A DNA stretch of 64,000 nucleotides from Phycisphaerae bacterium (GTDB lineage Bacteria; Planctomycetota; Phycisphaerae; UBA1845): contig JANQQK010000078.1 of assembly GCA_028289375.1 (NCBI GenBank), positions 22,532 through 86,531 of the forward strand, written 5' to 3'. The translations under genes and the position numbers were made by a program. Shown here piece by piece: positions 1-8,890 of the stretch. The notes below the pieces were generated by a model. It was not told the origin of the DNA, did no database searches, and saw nothing but the letters and a program-made list of their open reading frames with translations. Each line of letters opens with the position of its first letter. The first letter of the stretch is position 1.

Positions 1-1775
1 ATCTTGCCGGAACGTGTCTTGGGCAGTCGCCGCACGATCGCCGCCTGACGGAAGCACGCGATCGGGCCAATGCGTTCGCGGACCATCCTGACCAGCTCCG
101 CCGTGATGTCATCGGCGTCTTGGGCGGCATCCGATTTGAGCACGACCAGCCCGATGGGCACTTCGCCCTTCAATGCATCCTGCACCCCGATTACCGCACA
201 TTCCGCAACGGCTGGGTGGGACGAGAGAACTTCCTCCATGCCGCCCGTGGAGAGACGATGGCCTGCGACGTTGATGATGTCATCCACGCGACTCATAACG
301 TAGAGATACCCGTCCTCGTCGCGGTAGCCGGCGTCACCGGTGACGTAGTAGCCCGGGAACGTCTCGAGATACGACGACTTGTACCCGTCATCGTTGTGCC
401 ACAGCGTCGGCAGGCAGCCAGGCGGGAGTGGGAGCTTGACGACGATTTGGCCGGTGTCGTTGTCTGGCACTTCGCGACCACCTTCGTCCACCACACTCAC
501 GTCGTAGCCGGGAACTGGTGTCGCCGGGGATCCGGGCTTGATTGGCAGTTGCCCGAAGCCGAGGCAGTTGGCCGCGATGGGCCAGCCTGTTTCCGTTTGC
601 CACCAATGGTCGATGATGGGAACGTTGAGCATCTCCTGCGACCATGCAAGCGTGTCGGGATCGCAGCGTTCTCCGGCGAGGAAGAGCGCGCGCAAGCTGG
701 CGATGTCCTGTGGGTTCAGCAATTCACCGTGCGGGTCGTCGCGCTTGATCGCGCGGATGGCGGTCGGGGCGACGAAAAGTGTGTTCACGCCGTGGTCGCG
801 AATGACGCGCCAGAAAGCGCCCGCGTCGGGCGTGCCGACGGGTTTTCCTTCGTAGAGAATTGTCGTGCAGCCTCGTAGTAGCGGGCCATAAATGATGTAG
901 GAATGGCCAACGACCCAGCCGATGTCCGAAGCGGCCCAGAAGACGTCGCCAGCGTCGGCGTTGTAGATTGCCTTCATGCTCCATTTCAGTGCGACGGCGT
1001 GTCCACCGTTGTCGCGCACGACACCCTTCGGCACGCCCGTCGTTCCGGACGTGTAGAGCACGTAGAGCGGATCGGTCGAATCGACGGGAACGCAGTCGGC
1101 TGGCGTCGCATCGTTGAGAGCGTCGTGCCAGTCGATGTCGCGGCCTTCGTGCATTTCCGCCTGCAATTGTGGACGCTGCAGGATAATGCAATGCTGCGGT
1201 TGGTTCTCAGCCAGTGCGAGGGCCTTGTCGAGCAGTGGCTTGTAGGCGACGACGCGGTTCGGCTCGATGCCGCAAGAGGCTGACACGATGACTTTGGGTT
1301 GGGTGTCGTTGATGCGAATGGCCAGCTCATTGGCGGCGAAACCGCCGAAGACAACGGAATGGATCGCACCGATCCGGGCGCAGGCGAGCATGGCGACGAC
1401 CGCTTCGGGGACCATGGGCATGTAGAGAACCACGCGGTCGCCTTTCTCGACGCCGAGTTTCAGCAGGGCACCGGCGAAGCGTGCGACGTGGTCGAGGAGT
1501 TCTGTGTAGGTGAATCGGCGGACCGAATCGGTGACCGGACTGTCATAGACGAGGGCCAACTGATCGCCGCGGCCGCCCTGGACGTGGACATCGAGCGCGT
1601 TGAAGCAGGTGTTCAGTTTCCCGCCCGTGAACCAGCGATATAGCGGTGCGTCGGTGTCGTCGAGCACGCGATCCCACCGACGATCCCAGGTGATGTCCTG
1701 AGCCAGTTCAGCCCAGAATTCGTTGGGATCGGAGAGGCTTCGCAGATGGGCGGACTCCTGGGTCTGGTCGGTCAT
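1..1775 (-). CDS. prpE: Short-chain acyl-CoA (propionyl/acetyl-CoA) synthetase, 3' end cut by window edge
   Basis: AMP-forming ligase that activates a short fatty acid, probably propionate, to its CoA thioester. The frame is open from the ATG at 1775 to the left edge (591 codons, no stop), so only the C-terminal tail is missing; family length is about 630. Residues ~242-251 carry the adenylation P-loop TSGTTGVPKG, followed by V-R-D-N-G-G-H, which is closer to PrpE than to Acs. The last codons before the edge read P-K-T-R-S-G-K, containing the catalytic lysine that is regulated by acylation in this family. AGGAG lies 8 nt before the ATG. The gene stands alone. Substrate choice between propionate and acetate is inferred from the motif only. 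Confidence 0.9.
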   Translation of the reverse strand, partial: MTDQTQESAHLRSLSDPNEFWAELAQDITWDRRWDRVLDDTDAPLYRWFTGGKLNTCFNALDVHVQGGRGDQLALVYDSPVTDSVRRFTYTELLDHVARFAGALLKLGVEKGDRVVLYMPMVPEAVVAMLACARIGAIHSVVFGGFAANELAIRINDTQPKVIVSASCGIEPNRVVAYKPLLDKALALAENQPQHCIILQRPQLQAEMHEGRDIDWHDALNDATPADCVPVDSTDPLYVLYTSGTTGVPKGVVRDNGGHAVALKWSMKAIYNADAGDVFWAASDIGWVVGHSYIIYGPLLRGCTTILYEGKPVGTPDAGAFWRVIRDHGVNTLFVAPTAIRAIKRDDPHGELLNPQDIASLRALFLAGERCDPDTLAWSQEMLNVPIIDHWWQTETGWPIAANCLGFGQLPIKPGSPATPVPGYDVSVVDEGGREVPDNDTGQIVVKLPLPPGCLPTLWHNDDGYKSSYLETFPGYYVTGDAGYRDEDGYLYVMSRVDDIINVAGHRLSTGGMEEVLSSHPAVAECAVIGVQDALKGEVPIGLVVLKSDAAQDADDITAELVRMVRERIGPIACFRQAAIVRRLPKTRSGK

Positions 1776-2043
1776 GGGATTTGCTCCTGTGGGGTGGGGG
1801 CAGGAACGATTCCGATCGAAGGGTTGCTCGGAAGGGTACTTGGGAATCGTCCCGCCCCAGGGCATAGGTGACAAAATTGTGCCGAACTGTGATGCAAGTC
1901 GCGTGCCAGTCCGAGATTGGGGCCAGGCTGCGTCATGAATCGCGGCTGTGAGCACGCTGGGCGGTTCTGGGGTGGACCATTGCGGGAAATCGCCGCCGGT
2001 GGTTGGTCAGATCACACAGTGTCGCGGCGAGTCGAGTCGTGCT
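1776..2043. other. Intergenic leader of the acyl-CoA synthetase gene
   Basis: No gene is visible. The stretch contains a loose inverted repeat, CGATTCC near 1806 and GGAATCG near 1842, about 30 nt apart, in the region expected to hold the promoter of the synthetase gene. It could be an operator, but the arms are short and the call is weak. Confidence 0.25.
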
Positions 2044-2607
2044 TCAAAGATTTCCGTACGTTGTTGTGATCGGCGGTGACGCAGGTGGCGGTCTCGTCGG
2101 CGTTCGGGCGGCTTGCCACCAGGCGACCAGCCCGCTGACGACGCCCGTGACCAGCAGGACGAGCAGCAGGATCGCGGCCGACCGGTGGGGCGGTGATGGT
2201 GGTCGCGTCTTGCTGATGATGTCGATGCGGAGTTCCTCATCGGGATCGAATGTCGCCCCGCACTCGGGACATCGTGTGTCCGTCAGGCCATGAAGGTCGT
2301 AGCCACACTCGCGGCAGGTGAACATGCGGCGTTCGAGCAGGATGATGCTGTCGAGGAAATAGAATACGACGGCCATCGACGCAACCATGCTGCCATATTG
2401 GACCAGCGGACCATATCGGTGCAGGCCGAAGTACGCCATCGCCCCGATGTAGATCGCGACCCAGAAGCAGACGATGGTGATTCGACGACCAAGGGAGATG
2501 CCCAGGATCGAGCTGCAAATGTCGCACGTGAACCTGCCCCAAGCTGGTGTGCGAAAGGCTCGCCACCAGGAAACGGGTTCACGACAGTTGGGGCAGTTGC
2601 GGGCCAT
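2044..2607 (-). CDS. Zinc-ribbon membrane protein with CGYDLxGL module
   Basis: Function unknown. The 187-residue product begins with a C-P-N-C pair and a C-D-I-C pair, a zinc-ribbon arrangement. Two hydrophobic segments follow, then a second paired-cysteine module, CRECGYDLHGL then CPECG, and a final membrane segment near the C-terminus. The CGYDLxGL...CPECG module recurs in many planctomycete membrane proteins, and a second copy lies in this window at 45618-47105. An in-frame ATG at 2673 would add 22 residues, but the start at 2607 puts the first C-P-N-C right after the N-terminus. No strong Shine-Dalgarno is seen for either. The gene is divergent from the amidotransferase at 2820. Confidence 0.7.
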   Translation of the reverse strand: MARNCPNCREPVSWWRAFRTPAWGRFTCDICSSILGISLGRRITIVCFWVAIYIGAMAYFGLHRYGPLVQYGSMVASMAVVFYFLDSIILLERRMFTCRECGYDLHGLTDTRCPECGATFDPDEELRIDIISKTRPPSPPHRSAAILLLVLLVTGVVSGLVAWWQAARTPTRPPPASPPITTTYGNL

Positions 2608-2819
2608 CGGTCGTACATTCGGATACTGTTGTCTCGGAGTTGTGTCGCGATTCCGCAATGCAACGTACGCCATGCCTGCGAATGAGCCAAATCGATTCCT
2701 GTATCAATGTGTGCGCGTGAATGGGTCTGACGCGTTGCCCGCCGCCGGAATTGTGCTTGCCCTCGCGTTGATGTCGCGGGATAGTCGGTTGAATTCCGAT
2801 GGTGCGAGGGCCTCAAACG

Positions 2820-3548
2820 GTGAAACGCCCCAAAATCCTGTTGCTGCAGGCGCGTGACGCTGATGATCCGATGGCGGATCACGAGCGATTGTGTTTTGTT
2901 CGACAGGCTGGTCTGCAACCGGAGCAGATCGACATTCACGATCTCGTGCAAGGTCCACCGCGCGACGCGGTCGTGGCGAGGTATGACGCGCTCTTTGTCG
3001 GCGGTGCGGGCGATTACTACGTGTCGAAGCGGAACCTGCCACGGTTCGATGAGGTAATCGCGTTCTTCGCTGATCTCACGGAAACGGGGCGGCCGATGTT
3101 CGCCTCCTGCTTTGGGTTTCATTGCCTGGTACATGCGTTGGGTGGCGAGATCATCAACGACAATCCGAACACCGAGGTTGGCACGTATCCGCTGACACTG
3201 ACCGACGCTGGCGCGGCTGACGAGCTGTTCCGAATCCTGCCCCGCGTATTCAACGCTCAGGAAGGGCACAAGGACCGCGCCGACCGTCTGCCACCTGGTG
3301 TCGACAATCTCGCATCGAGTGAGCGAAGTCCGCTGCAGGCGTTTCGCATACCCGGCCAACCCATCTGGGCCACCCAGTTTCACCCGGAATTGGACCAGGA
3401 GGCAAATCTTCATCGATTTCATCACTATCTTCGGGGCTACTCGGCTGTCTTAAGTGAAGAAGATCGACGTACGGCGTTGAGCCGATTTCAGGAGTCGCCC
3501 GAGACATCGCGTCTGCTGCCGGCGTTTCTGCGCCTGGTTTTGGGTTAG
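2820..3548 (+). CDS. Class I glutamine amidotransferase-like protein
   Basis: Stand-alone GATase1-fold protein (242 residues) of the type annotated GMP synthase-like glutamine amidotransferase. It probably releases ammonia from glutamine or acts as a related peptidase or amidase. The nucleophile elbow F-A-S-C-F-G-F-H lies near residue 98, and the catalytic His/Glu pair is in Q-F-H-P-E-L near residue 188, so all three triad members are present. The elbow has S before the Cys where glycine is usual. The start is taken at GTG 2820 because GAGGG lies 9 nt upstream; an ATG at 2799 (7 residues longer) has no ribosome site. The true substrate is unknown. Confidence 0.82.
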   Translation: MKRPKILLLQARDADDPMADHERLCFVRQAGLQPEQIDIHDLVQGPPRDAVVARYDALFVGGAGDYYVSKRNLPRFDEVIAFFADLTETGRPMFASCFGFHCLVHALGGEIINDNPNTEVGTYPLTLTDAGAADELFRILPRVFNAQEGHKDRADRLPPGVDNLASSERSPLQAFRIPGQPIWATQFHPELDQEANLHRFHHYLRGYSAVLSEEDRRTALSRFQESPETSRLLPAFLRLVLG

Positions 3549-3610
3549 GGGTTGATCGTTCTTGTGGGCGGGAGATGTGGTTTGCGGGGTGGAATTTTGC
3601 GATTCGTCGC

Positions 3611-3639
3611 TTGCAACCTGAAAAAGTAAGACTTACTTT
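3611..3639 (+). promoter_or_regulatory. Candidate promoter with overlapping palindromic operator upstream of vgrG
   Basis: A sigma70-like pair TTGCAA (3611-3616) and TACTTT (3634-3639) is separated by 17 nt. A perfect 17-nt palindrome, AAAGTAAG-a-CTTACTTT (3623-3639), covers the end of the spacer and the whole -10 box, a typical geometry for a repressor operator. It lies about 145 nt upstream of the vgrG start and nothing else starts in between, so it probably controls the secretion operon. The promoter is read by eye only. Confidence 0.4.
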
Positions 3640-3782
3640 CAATCGTGGGCGACACGGGCGTTGAGCGTGCCATAGAATGGCGGGGCGGTCGCGTCAGGGG
3701 TGTCGCGAAAACATTCTGCACTCGCGGGCGAAGACGGGAAGAACTGCGCGACATGCGCGATTTCCCTCCCGGAGGTGAGCCA

Positions 3783-6443
3783 ATGGCCATTGCGCGTGAC
3801 ATGAGCAAGGCCCAGATTTCGTTCCAGGTGACGGGACGCGATCTGGACGAGTTCGACGTTCTTCGATACCGGGGAACGGAGGGGTTATGCCAACTCTACA
3901 AGTTCGAGATCGACGTTGCGTCGCATCACGAATCGGCTGATTTTGATGGCATCGTCGGCAAGCCGGCGGCGATGAGCATCGCCACCGGGCACGGCGTGCG
4001 ATGGTTCCATGGGATCGTCAGCCGACTCGAGGTGACCGGTGCGTTCATTGCGGCTGAGGCTGACGAGAATCGGCTGTCGTTTCGCATCCATCTGGTACCG
4101 AGCATGTGGTATCTCACGCAGCGGTACACGTCGCGGATTTTCCAGAACAAGTCCGTCGTCGATATCATCAAGGAAGTGCTGACGGATGCAGGACTCCTTT
4201 CCAACCAGTTCGACCTGACCAACCTGCAGCGTACGTACGAGCCGCGTGAATACTGCGTGCAATACCGGGAGAGTGATTACAACGTTGTGGCTCGGTTGGC
4301 GGAGGAAGAGGGGATATGGTGGTACTTCGAGCAGTCGCCCGAGAGTCATCTGCTCAAGATGGAAGACAAGTCCAGCGCTTACGTCGAGATTGAGGACGAA
4401 TCATCTATAGCGTTCGCGCCGCCGCAGGGCATGGTGACAGATGATGAGCATGTGCATCGGTTCCGCATGGCGCGATCGGTGCGACCAGGCCGTGTGGTCC
4501 TGAGTGACTACAGTTTTGAATCGCCTGACCTGAATCTCGAAACGCTTGGCACCAATGAGCTTCCCGAGCATCTGGAGCACGCTGATTATCCGGGTGGTTA
4601 TCGCACGCAAGGTGTCGGGCGTGACTTGGCGGACATCCGTGCACAGGAATTCAAGGCCTCGCATCACAAGGGCGTCGGCGTCTGCAACTCGATCCGCATC
4701 GGTCCGGCCCGCAAGTTTGAATTGACGAACCACCCGATTTCGTCGCTGAATGCGTCGTACGTGGTGACTGCGATGACGCACGAGGGCAAGCAGTCCATCG
4801 GCGAGTCGGTTTCGGCGGTTTCGGGGCGAACCGGTGTTCTGGGTGTCAGTACGCATCAGTCGATTCTGGCGGCGCGGGGCAACGATGATCGAACGATCCG
4901 TGACTTGGCTGATGGTTTGCTCGAAATCGCGGCGCGGATGGGCGCAGGTGATGTGACCGCGCGACGGGAACTGACCGAGTGGGTGTACCATGACGGGTTG
5001 GTCATGACGAATCCCGCTGGTGTGGCGGGGGCATTGGGGGAGCGACCACTCACGTGGGTAACGCTGCCGAACGTGATTGATGATGTCGCGCGCGACGGGT
5101 TGATCAATTTCGATGCACCGGTTTACACCGCGCGGTTCGAGTGCATCCCGTCGGAGCTGGAATTCCGTCCGCCTCGGGTGACGCCGAGACCGAAGATGTC
5201 CGGGCCGCAGTCGGCACGTGTTGTCGGGCCTGACAGTGAGGAGATTCAGGTTGATGAATTCGGGCGGGTCAAGGTGCAGTTCAACTGGGACCGCGTGGGC
5301 AACGAGGGCGGGCAGCTGAAGTTGCACGGGGCCGACTCATCCTGTTGGATTCGGGTCTGTCAGGGATCGGTCGGCGGGCAGTATGGCATGATGTTCATTC
5401 CGCGGATCGGCCAGGAAGTGCTCGTGGACTTCATGGACGGCAATCCGGATTGTCCCGTCATTGTCGGGCGTCTGAACAACCGCGATCACATGCCGCCATA
5501 CACGCTTCCCGAGCACAAGACACGGAGCGTGATCAAGACGCACAGCACCAAGGGTGGCGGCGGGACGAACGAGATTCGTTTTGAAGACCTCAAGGGCAAG
5601 GAGCAGTTGTTCCTGCAGGCCCAACGTCAGATGGACACACGGGTCAAGGGCAGCCACTTCCACACCGCGGGCGGCAGTTATCACCTGCTCGTTGGTGGTG
5701 AGAACAATGGCGCACTCAGCGGCGAATACCGTCAGACGGTCCACAAAGCCAAGCACGTGCACGTGAAGGGGGATCTCTTCTCGTGGGTCGAGGCGGCGGA
5801 GCATCGTGCGATCGGCGGCGATCAGGCCATCGAGGTGGGCGGTGTTTATTCGATGCACGCTTGCGACGAAGTGGCTGAGATTTACGACGCCAACCATCAG
5901 AAAGAAGTGAGCGGGACGTATCAGTGTTCGGCGACGAGCATCAAACTGGAGGCGACCGCCGGAATCGAATTGAAGTGCGGTGGCAGCAGCATCGTGTTGT
6001 CGTCTGGTGCGATTTTCATCACCGGGCCGATCGTCAACATCAACTCGGGATCCGGTCCTCCGGTCGCGCCGGTCGGTCCGGCGGGAATGTCGCCTGGACC
6101 GGCTGAGGATGCGTCGGCTGCAGACCGCTCCGATCCGGGTTCGGATACGCGATACACCGCCACGCGCGAACCGCCGAAGCTCGGTACGATCGATGCGGAT
6201 GTCGAGGGTCACAAGTTTGCTGACACGTGGATCGAGTTTCAGCTTGTCGATGCGGCCGAAAACCCGATTCCCGACGAGCCGTATCGCGTGACGCTGCCGG
6301 ACGAGACCGTACAGGAGGGGCGGACCGACGCAGAAGGCCTGTGTCGCTTCGAAGGGTTGGATGTCGGGTTGGCGTACATTCAGTTGCCGAATCGTCAGGA
6401 TGCGGCGTGGAAGAAACTGCGGGTGGAGTGGTCGGACAGCTAG
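3783..6443 (+). CDS. vgrG: Type VI secretion tip protein VgrG with C-terminal extension
   Basis: Trimeric spike of a contractile type VI secretion apparatus; it carries effectors at the tip. The 886-residue product has the VgrG/gp27-like N-terminal region (~10-400), the gp5 OB-fold (~477-560, with D-E-F-G-R-V-K-V-Q-F-N-W-D), and the repetitive needle starting at K-T-H-S-T-K-G-G-G-G (~585) and ending near 755. A proline-rich linker and a ~90-residue beta-sandwich-like domain (~798-886, containing P-Y-R-V-T-L-P) finish the protein, a layout often used to dock cargo. GGAGG lies 7 nt before the ATG at 3783; an upstream in-frame start at 3645 lacks a ribosome site and would overlap the promoter. 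It is first of four co-directional genes ending in PAAR. No sheath, baseplate or ClpV genes are in the window. Confidence 0.95.
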   Translation: MAIARDMSKAQISFQVTGRDLDEFDVLRYRGTEGLCQLYKFEIDVASHHESADFDGIVGKPAAMSIATGHGVRWFHGIVSRLEVTGAFIAAEADENRLSFRIHLVPSMWYLTQRYTSRIFQNKSVVDIIKEVLTDAGLLSNQFDLTNLQRTYEPREYCVQYRESDYNVVARLAEEEGIWWYFEQSPESHLLKMEDKSSAYVEIEDESSIAFAPPQGMVTDDEHVHRFRMARSVRPGRVVLSDYSFESPDLNLETLGTNELPEHLEHADYPGGYRTQGVGRDLADIRAQEFKASHHKGVGVCNSIRIGPARKFELTNHPISSLNASYVVTAMTHEGKQSIGESVSAVSGRTGVLGVSTHQSILAARGNDDRTIRDLADGLLEIAARMGAGDVTARRELTEWVYHDGLVMTNPAGVAGALGERPLTWVTLPNVIDDVARDGLINFDAPVYTARFECIPSELEFRPPRVTPRPKMSGPQSARVVGPDSEEIQVDEFGRVKVQFNWDRVGNEGGQLKLHGADSSCWIRVCQGSVGGQYGMMFIPRIGQEVLVDFMDGNPDCPVIVGRLNNRDHMPPYTLPEHKTRSVIKTHSTKGGGGTNEIRFEDLKGKEQLFLQAQRQMDTRVKGSHFHTAGGSYHLLVGGENNGALSGEYRQTVHKAKHVHVKGDLFSWVEAAEHRAIGGDQAIEVGGVYSMHACDEVAEIYDANHQKEVSGTYQCSATSIKLEATAGIELKCGGSSIVLSSGAIFITGPIVNINSGSGPPVAPVGPAGMSPGPAEDASAADRSDPGSDTRYTATREPPKLGTIDADVEGHKFADTWIEFQLVDAAENPIPDEPYRVTLPDETVQEGRTDAEGLCRFEGLDVGLAYIQLPNRQDAAWKKLRVEWSDS

Positions 6444-6476
6444 CGTTCACGCGAGGCGGACAGGCAGAGACAGCAC

Positions 6477-8864
6477 ATGCCGGAAAACGGGCGAAAACGA
6501 CAACTTGGACAGACGGGTAGCCGGACCATCCTGCAACTCAAGGCCGTCCGCTACAAGATCACGCTTTCCTACCTTGGCCAGGATCGCATCAAACATGACG
6601 AGGACGACTATCGCTGCAAATATGAGTTGCAGCGTGGGACGTCAACGATCAACGCGTTTCCTGATGTCATTCCCAATCAGGTACGCGAGTCCGATACGAC
6701 AGAGGAGGATGACAAGGCAGCCACGCCCACCGAAGAGGGCGGCGACGCGACCAATCCGCCTGATGATCAGAAGTACCGCATCATGGTGGATGACAACCAT
6801 GGCATGCGGTCGGCCGACGGCGATCTGCTCGGGCGCGGTGGCAGCCCGGATGGTGACAGTGTCAGCAAGCCGGAGAATTATGCGGATTCCGGCGGCGGCA
6901 AGGAAGACTGGATGCCCGATGTGTCGCCGGCGGTGCCACTCCGCGTCGTTGTGCGGAAAATGATCGGCGTGACGCCGGTCGATCTGGATACGACGGTCAA
7001 GGTCAAATGCGAGATCAAGGACCCGGTGGAGGAGTTTGATCAGAATGATGGCCGGCGCAAGGAGTTCCTCGAGGAGTTTTTCAAGAAGTACAACAAGGAT
7101 AGCGATGATCCGGATGACGGCGATGACAACTGCCCGACGAATTTCGAGGGAATTCGCGATCCTGACAATCCCGAAGGCGTCAAAGCCACCGATGTCTTGA
7201 AGAAAATCGACTACGAAGAGCCGCCCAAGACGGATGTCTCCACCGGTGAACAACCGGCTGAGGTCGAGTTCAGCAGCCTGTCCGATGCGACGGCTGAGGG
7301 CGACATGGGTGCTTCGTTCGAGCTGACGGAGGTTGACGAGGACGGCATCAAGGTCGGCGTGGCCGACATCGGATTTCTGCCGTACCCGGCGTGGGGTGAC
7401 AACTACCGTTTCCTGCTGTCGCTGATCGACGGGGGCGGCACGGACCTGCGAGATACGCAGGAAAACGGCGTCGATGTCGAGGTCATGGACGATCAGGACA
7501 AGAAGATCGAGAAGCCGCGGGCCTACACGACCGGTCGGTTCATCATGTGGAAACGCATGAAGATCAAGATGGTCGTGCTCTGCAACCTGACGCAGGCGAA
7601 CGACGTGGCATGGAATGACGTGAAGGCGGCTTACCGTCGTGCGTTCATCGAAGTGCAGGAACCGGCGTCACCGGGCGGCTACTTCAACCTCCCCGCGCAG
7701 CAGTGGATCGCCGAGCTGAAGGGTGCTTTCACCGCAGCGGCGGACCAGACCGCGCTCGATGCCATTGCGGCGCAGTCACCGGCGGATCTGGCGAATACCT
7801 ATGGCCGGTTCTTCTTCCCGACGCATCTGACCAACAACTATGACCGAAATCAGTTGCGCAGTCGTCTCGGCAATCTCGCCCGCAACATGATCAAGCATGG
7901 GTGTGACAACGCATCGCCGGCGCTGCTGTTCCCCGGTTCGACCGATGGCAAGAAGCAGGGCAAGGAAGTACGCGATCAGGAGAGCGAAGGATTCTTCATC
8001 CTGCTCGTTCGCCGCCTGGGCGATCCCGCGGCGCCGCAAGCGTCGCGACGTATCGGTAACCTGCTGGGCCAGTCGTTTGGCGACCGCATGTTCTGGTTCG
8101 CCAACCGTGCGATCGCACCAGCTTCCAACACGCTGCTTACGACGGATACGCTCAACCACGAAATGGGCCACGCACAGTATCTGCGTCACAGCCACACGCA
8201 GGGCTCGATCGCCGGATTCGGCGGCGGCGGTGATCAGGCCAACTTCTTCCCGGCTCCGCCGGCATCGGGACCAGCTCCGGCATCGGTGGCGATCCGATTG
8301 TTCGACAGCCGCAAGAACGACCAGATTCTCGATCACGATCAGAAGGACGCCTACGCGTGCATTATGGCCTACACGGCCGACACGCCGAACAAGCCGCAGT
8401 TCTGCGGCATGTGCAACCTGACGCTCCGCTTCTACGACCGTGTCAAGATTCAGGACAGCGGTGAGTATCAAAACGACATCATGGATGATCACAATCCGGC
8501 GATCATCACGAGTGCGAGTATCGCCAGCGGCGTCTGGACCCTTCGTGAACCACCCTCGGTGGGTGGTACGCCGACGCTGCCGGATCTCCGCGTGGGACGA
8601 ACCATGCGGCTTGTTTGTCTCGGCGCGGAATTTCCCGACCCAGGCAACGCGTCGCGCAAGTTCCGTACGAACCTCAGTTGCTGCGATGACAGCCCGCGCA
8701 ACCTCTGGAGCAAGTCGGGCGCCGGTGATGTCCGTATCAACACCGTCAATCATGGCGGCGTGGCCACGCATATTCGCATTACCGGTGTGACAGCCGGAAC
8801 GGTGACGTTGTCATACGCCAAGAGTGGCGTGACCGCGTCGGCGAACATTGAGATCAGACCCTAA
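6477..8864 (+). CDS. Candidate T6SS effector: metzincin-like zinc metallopeptidase
   Basis: Second gene of the VgrG operon, 33 nt after vgrG. The 795-residue product has no signal peptide or membrane segment, so it is probably exported through the spike. Residues 561-571 read H-E-M-G-H-A-Q-Y-L-R-H, a HExxH zinc site with a third histidine at the metzincin-like distance. I-M-A-Y, about 60 residues later, could be the Met-turn, followed by a C-G-M-C pair. The N-terminal ~300 residues are acidic and low in complexity, with many D/E/G stretches. The last ~130 residues look beta-rich and Ig-like. Family knowledge says such sites cleave peptides; the target is unknown. It could equally be a structural spike-associated protein with a degenerate peptidase. 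Confidence 0.7.
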   Translation: MPENGRKRQLGQTGSRTILQLKAVRYKITLSYLGQDRIKHDEDDYRCKYELQRGTSTINAFPDVIPNQVRESDTTEEDDKAATPTEEGGDATNPPDDQKYRIMVDDNHGMRSADGDLLGRGGSPDGDSVSKPENYADSGGGKEDWMPDVSPAVPLRVVVRKMIGVTPVDLDTTVKVKCEIKDPVEEFDQNDGRRKEFLEEFFKKYNKDSDDPDDGDDNCPTNFEGIRDPDNPEGVKATDVLKKIDYEEPPKTDVSTGEQPAEVEFSSLSDATAEGDMGASFELTEVDEDGIKVGVADIGFLPYPAWGDNYRFLLSLIDGGGTDLRDTQENGVDVEVMDDQDKKIEKPRAYTTGRFIMWKRMKIKMVVLCNLTQANDVAWNDVKAAYRRAFIEVQEPASPGGYFNLPAQQWIAELKGAFTAAADQTALDAIAAQSPADLANTYGRFFFPTHLTNNYDRNQLRSRLGNLARNMIKHGCDNASPALLFPGSTDGKKQGKEVRDQESEGFFILLVRRLGDPAAPQASRRIGNLLGQSFGDRMFWFANRAIAPASNTLLTTDTLNHEMGHAQYLRHSHTQGSIAGFGGGGDQANFFPAPPASGPAPASVAIRLFDSRKNDQILDHDQKDAYACIMAYTADTPNKPQFCGMCNLTLRFYDRVKIQDSGEYQNDIMDDHNPAIITSASIASGVWTLREPPSVGGTPTLPDLRVGRTMRLVCLGAEFPDPGNASRKFRTNLSCCDDSPRNLWSKSGAGDVRINTVNHGGVATHIRITGVTAGTVTLSYAKSGVTASANIEIRP

Positions 8865-8890
8865 GAGGGCGAACGCAGAGACAGGCCAAC

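Noticed and set aside
4401..5327. 308-codon open frame antisense to vgrG
   Set aside because: VgrG domain content is unambiguous on the other strand; the frame is compositional.
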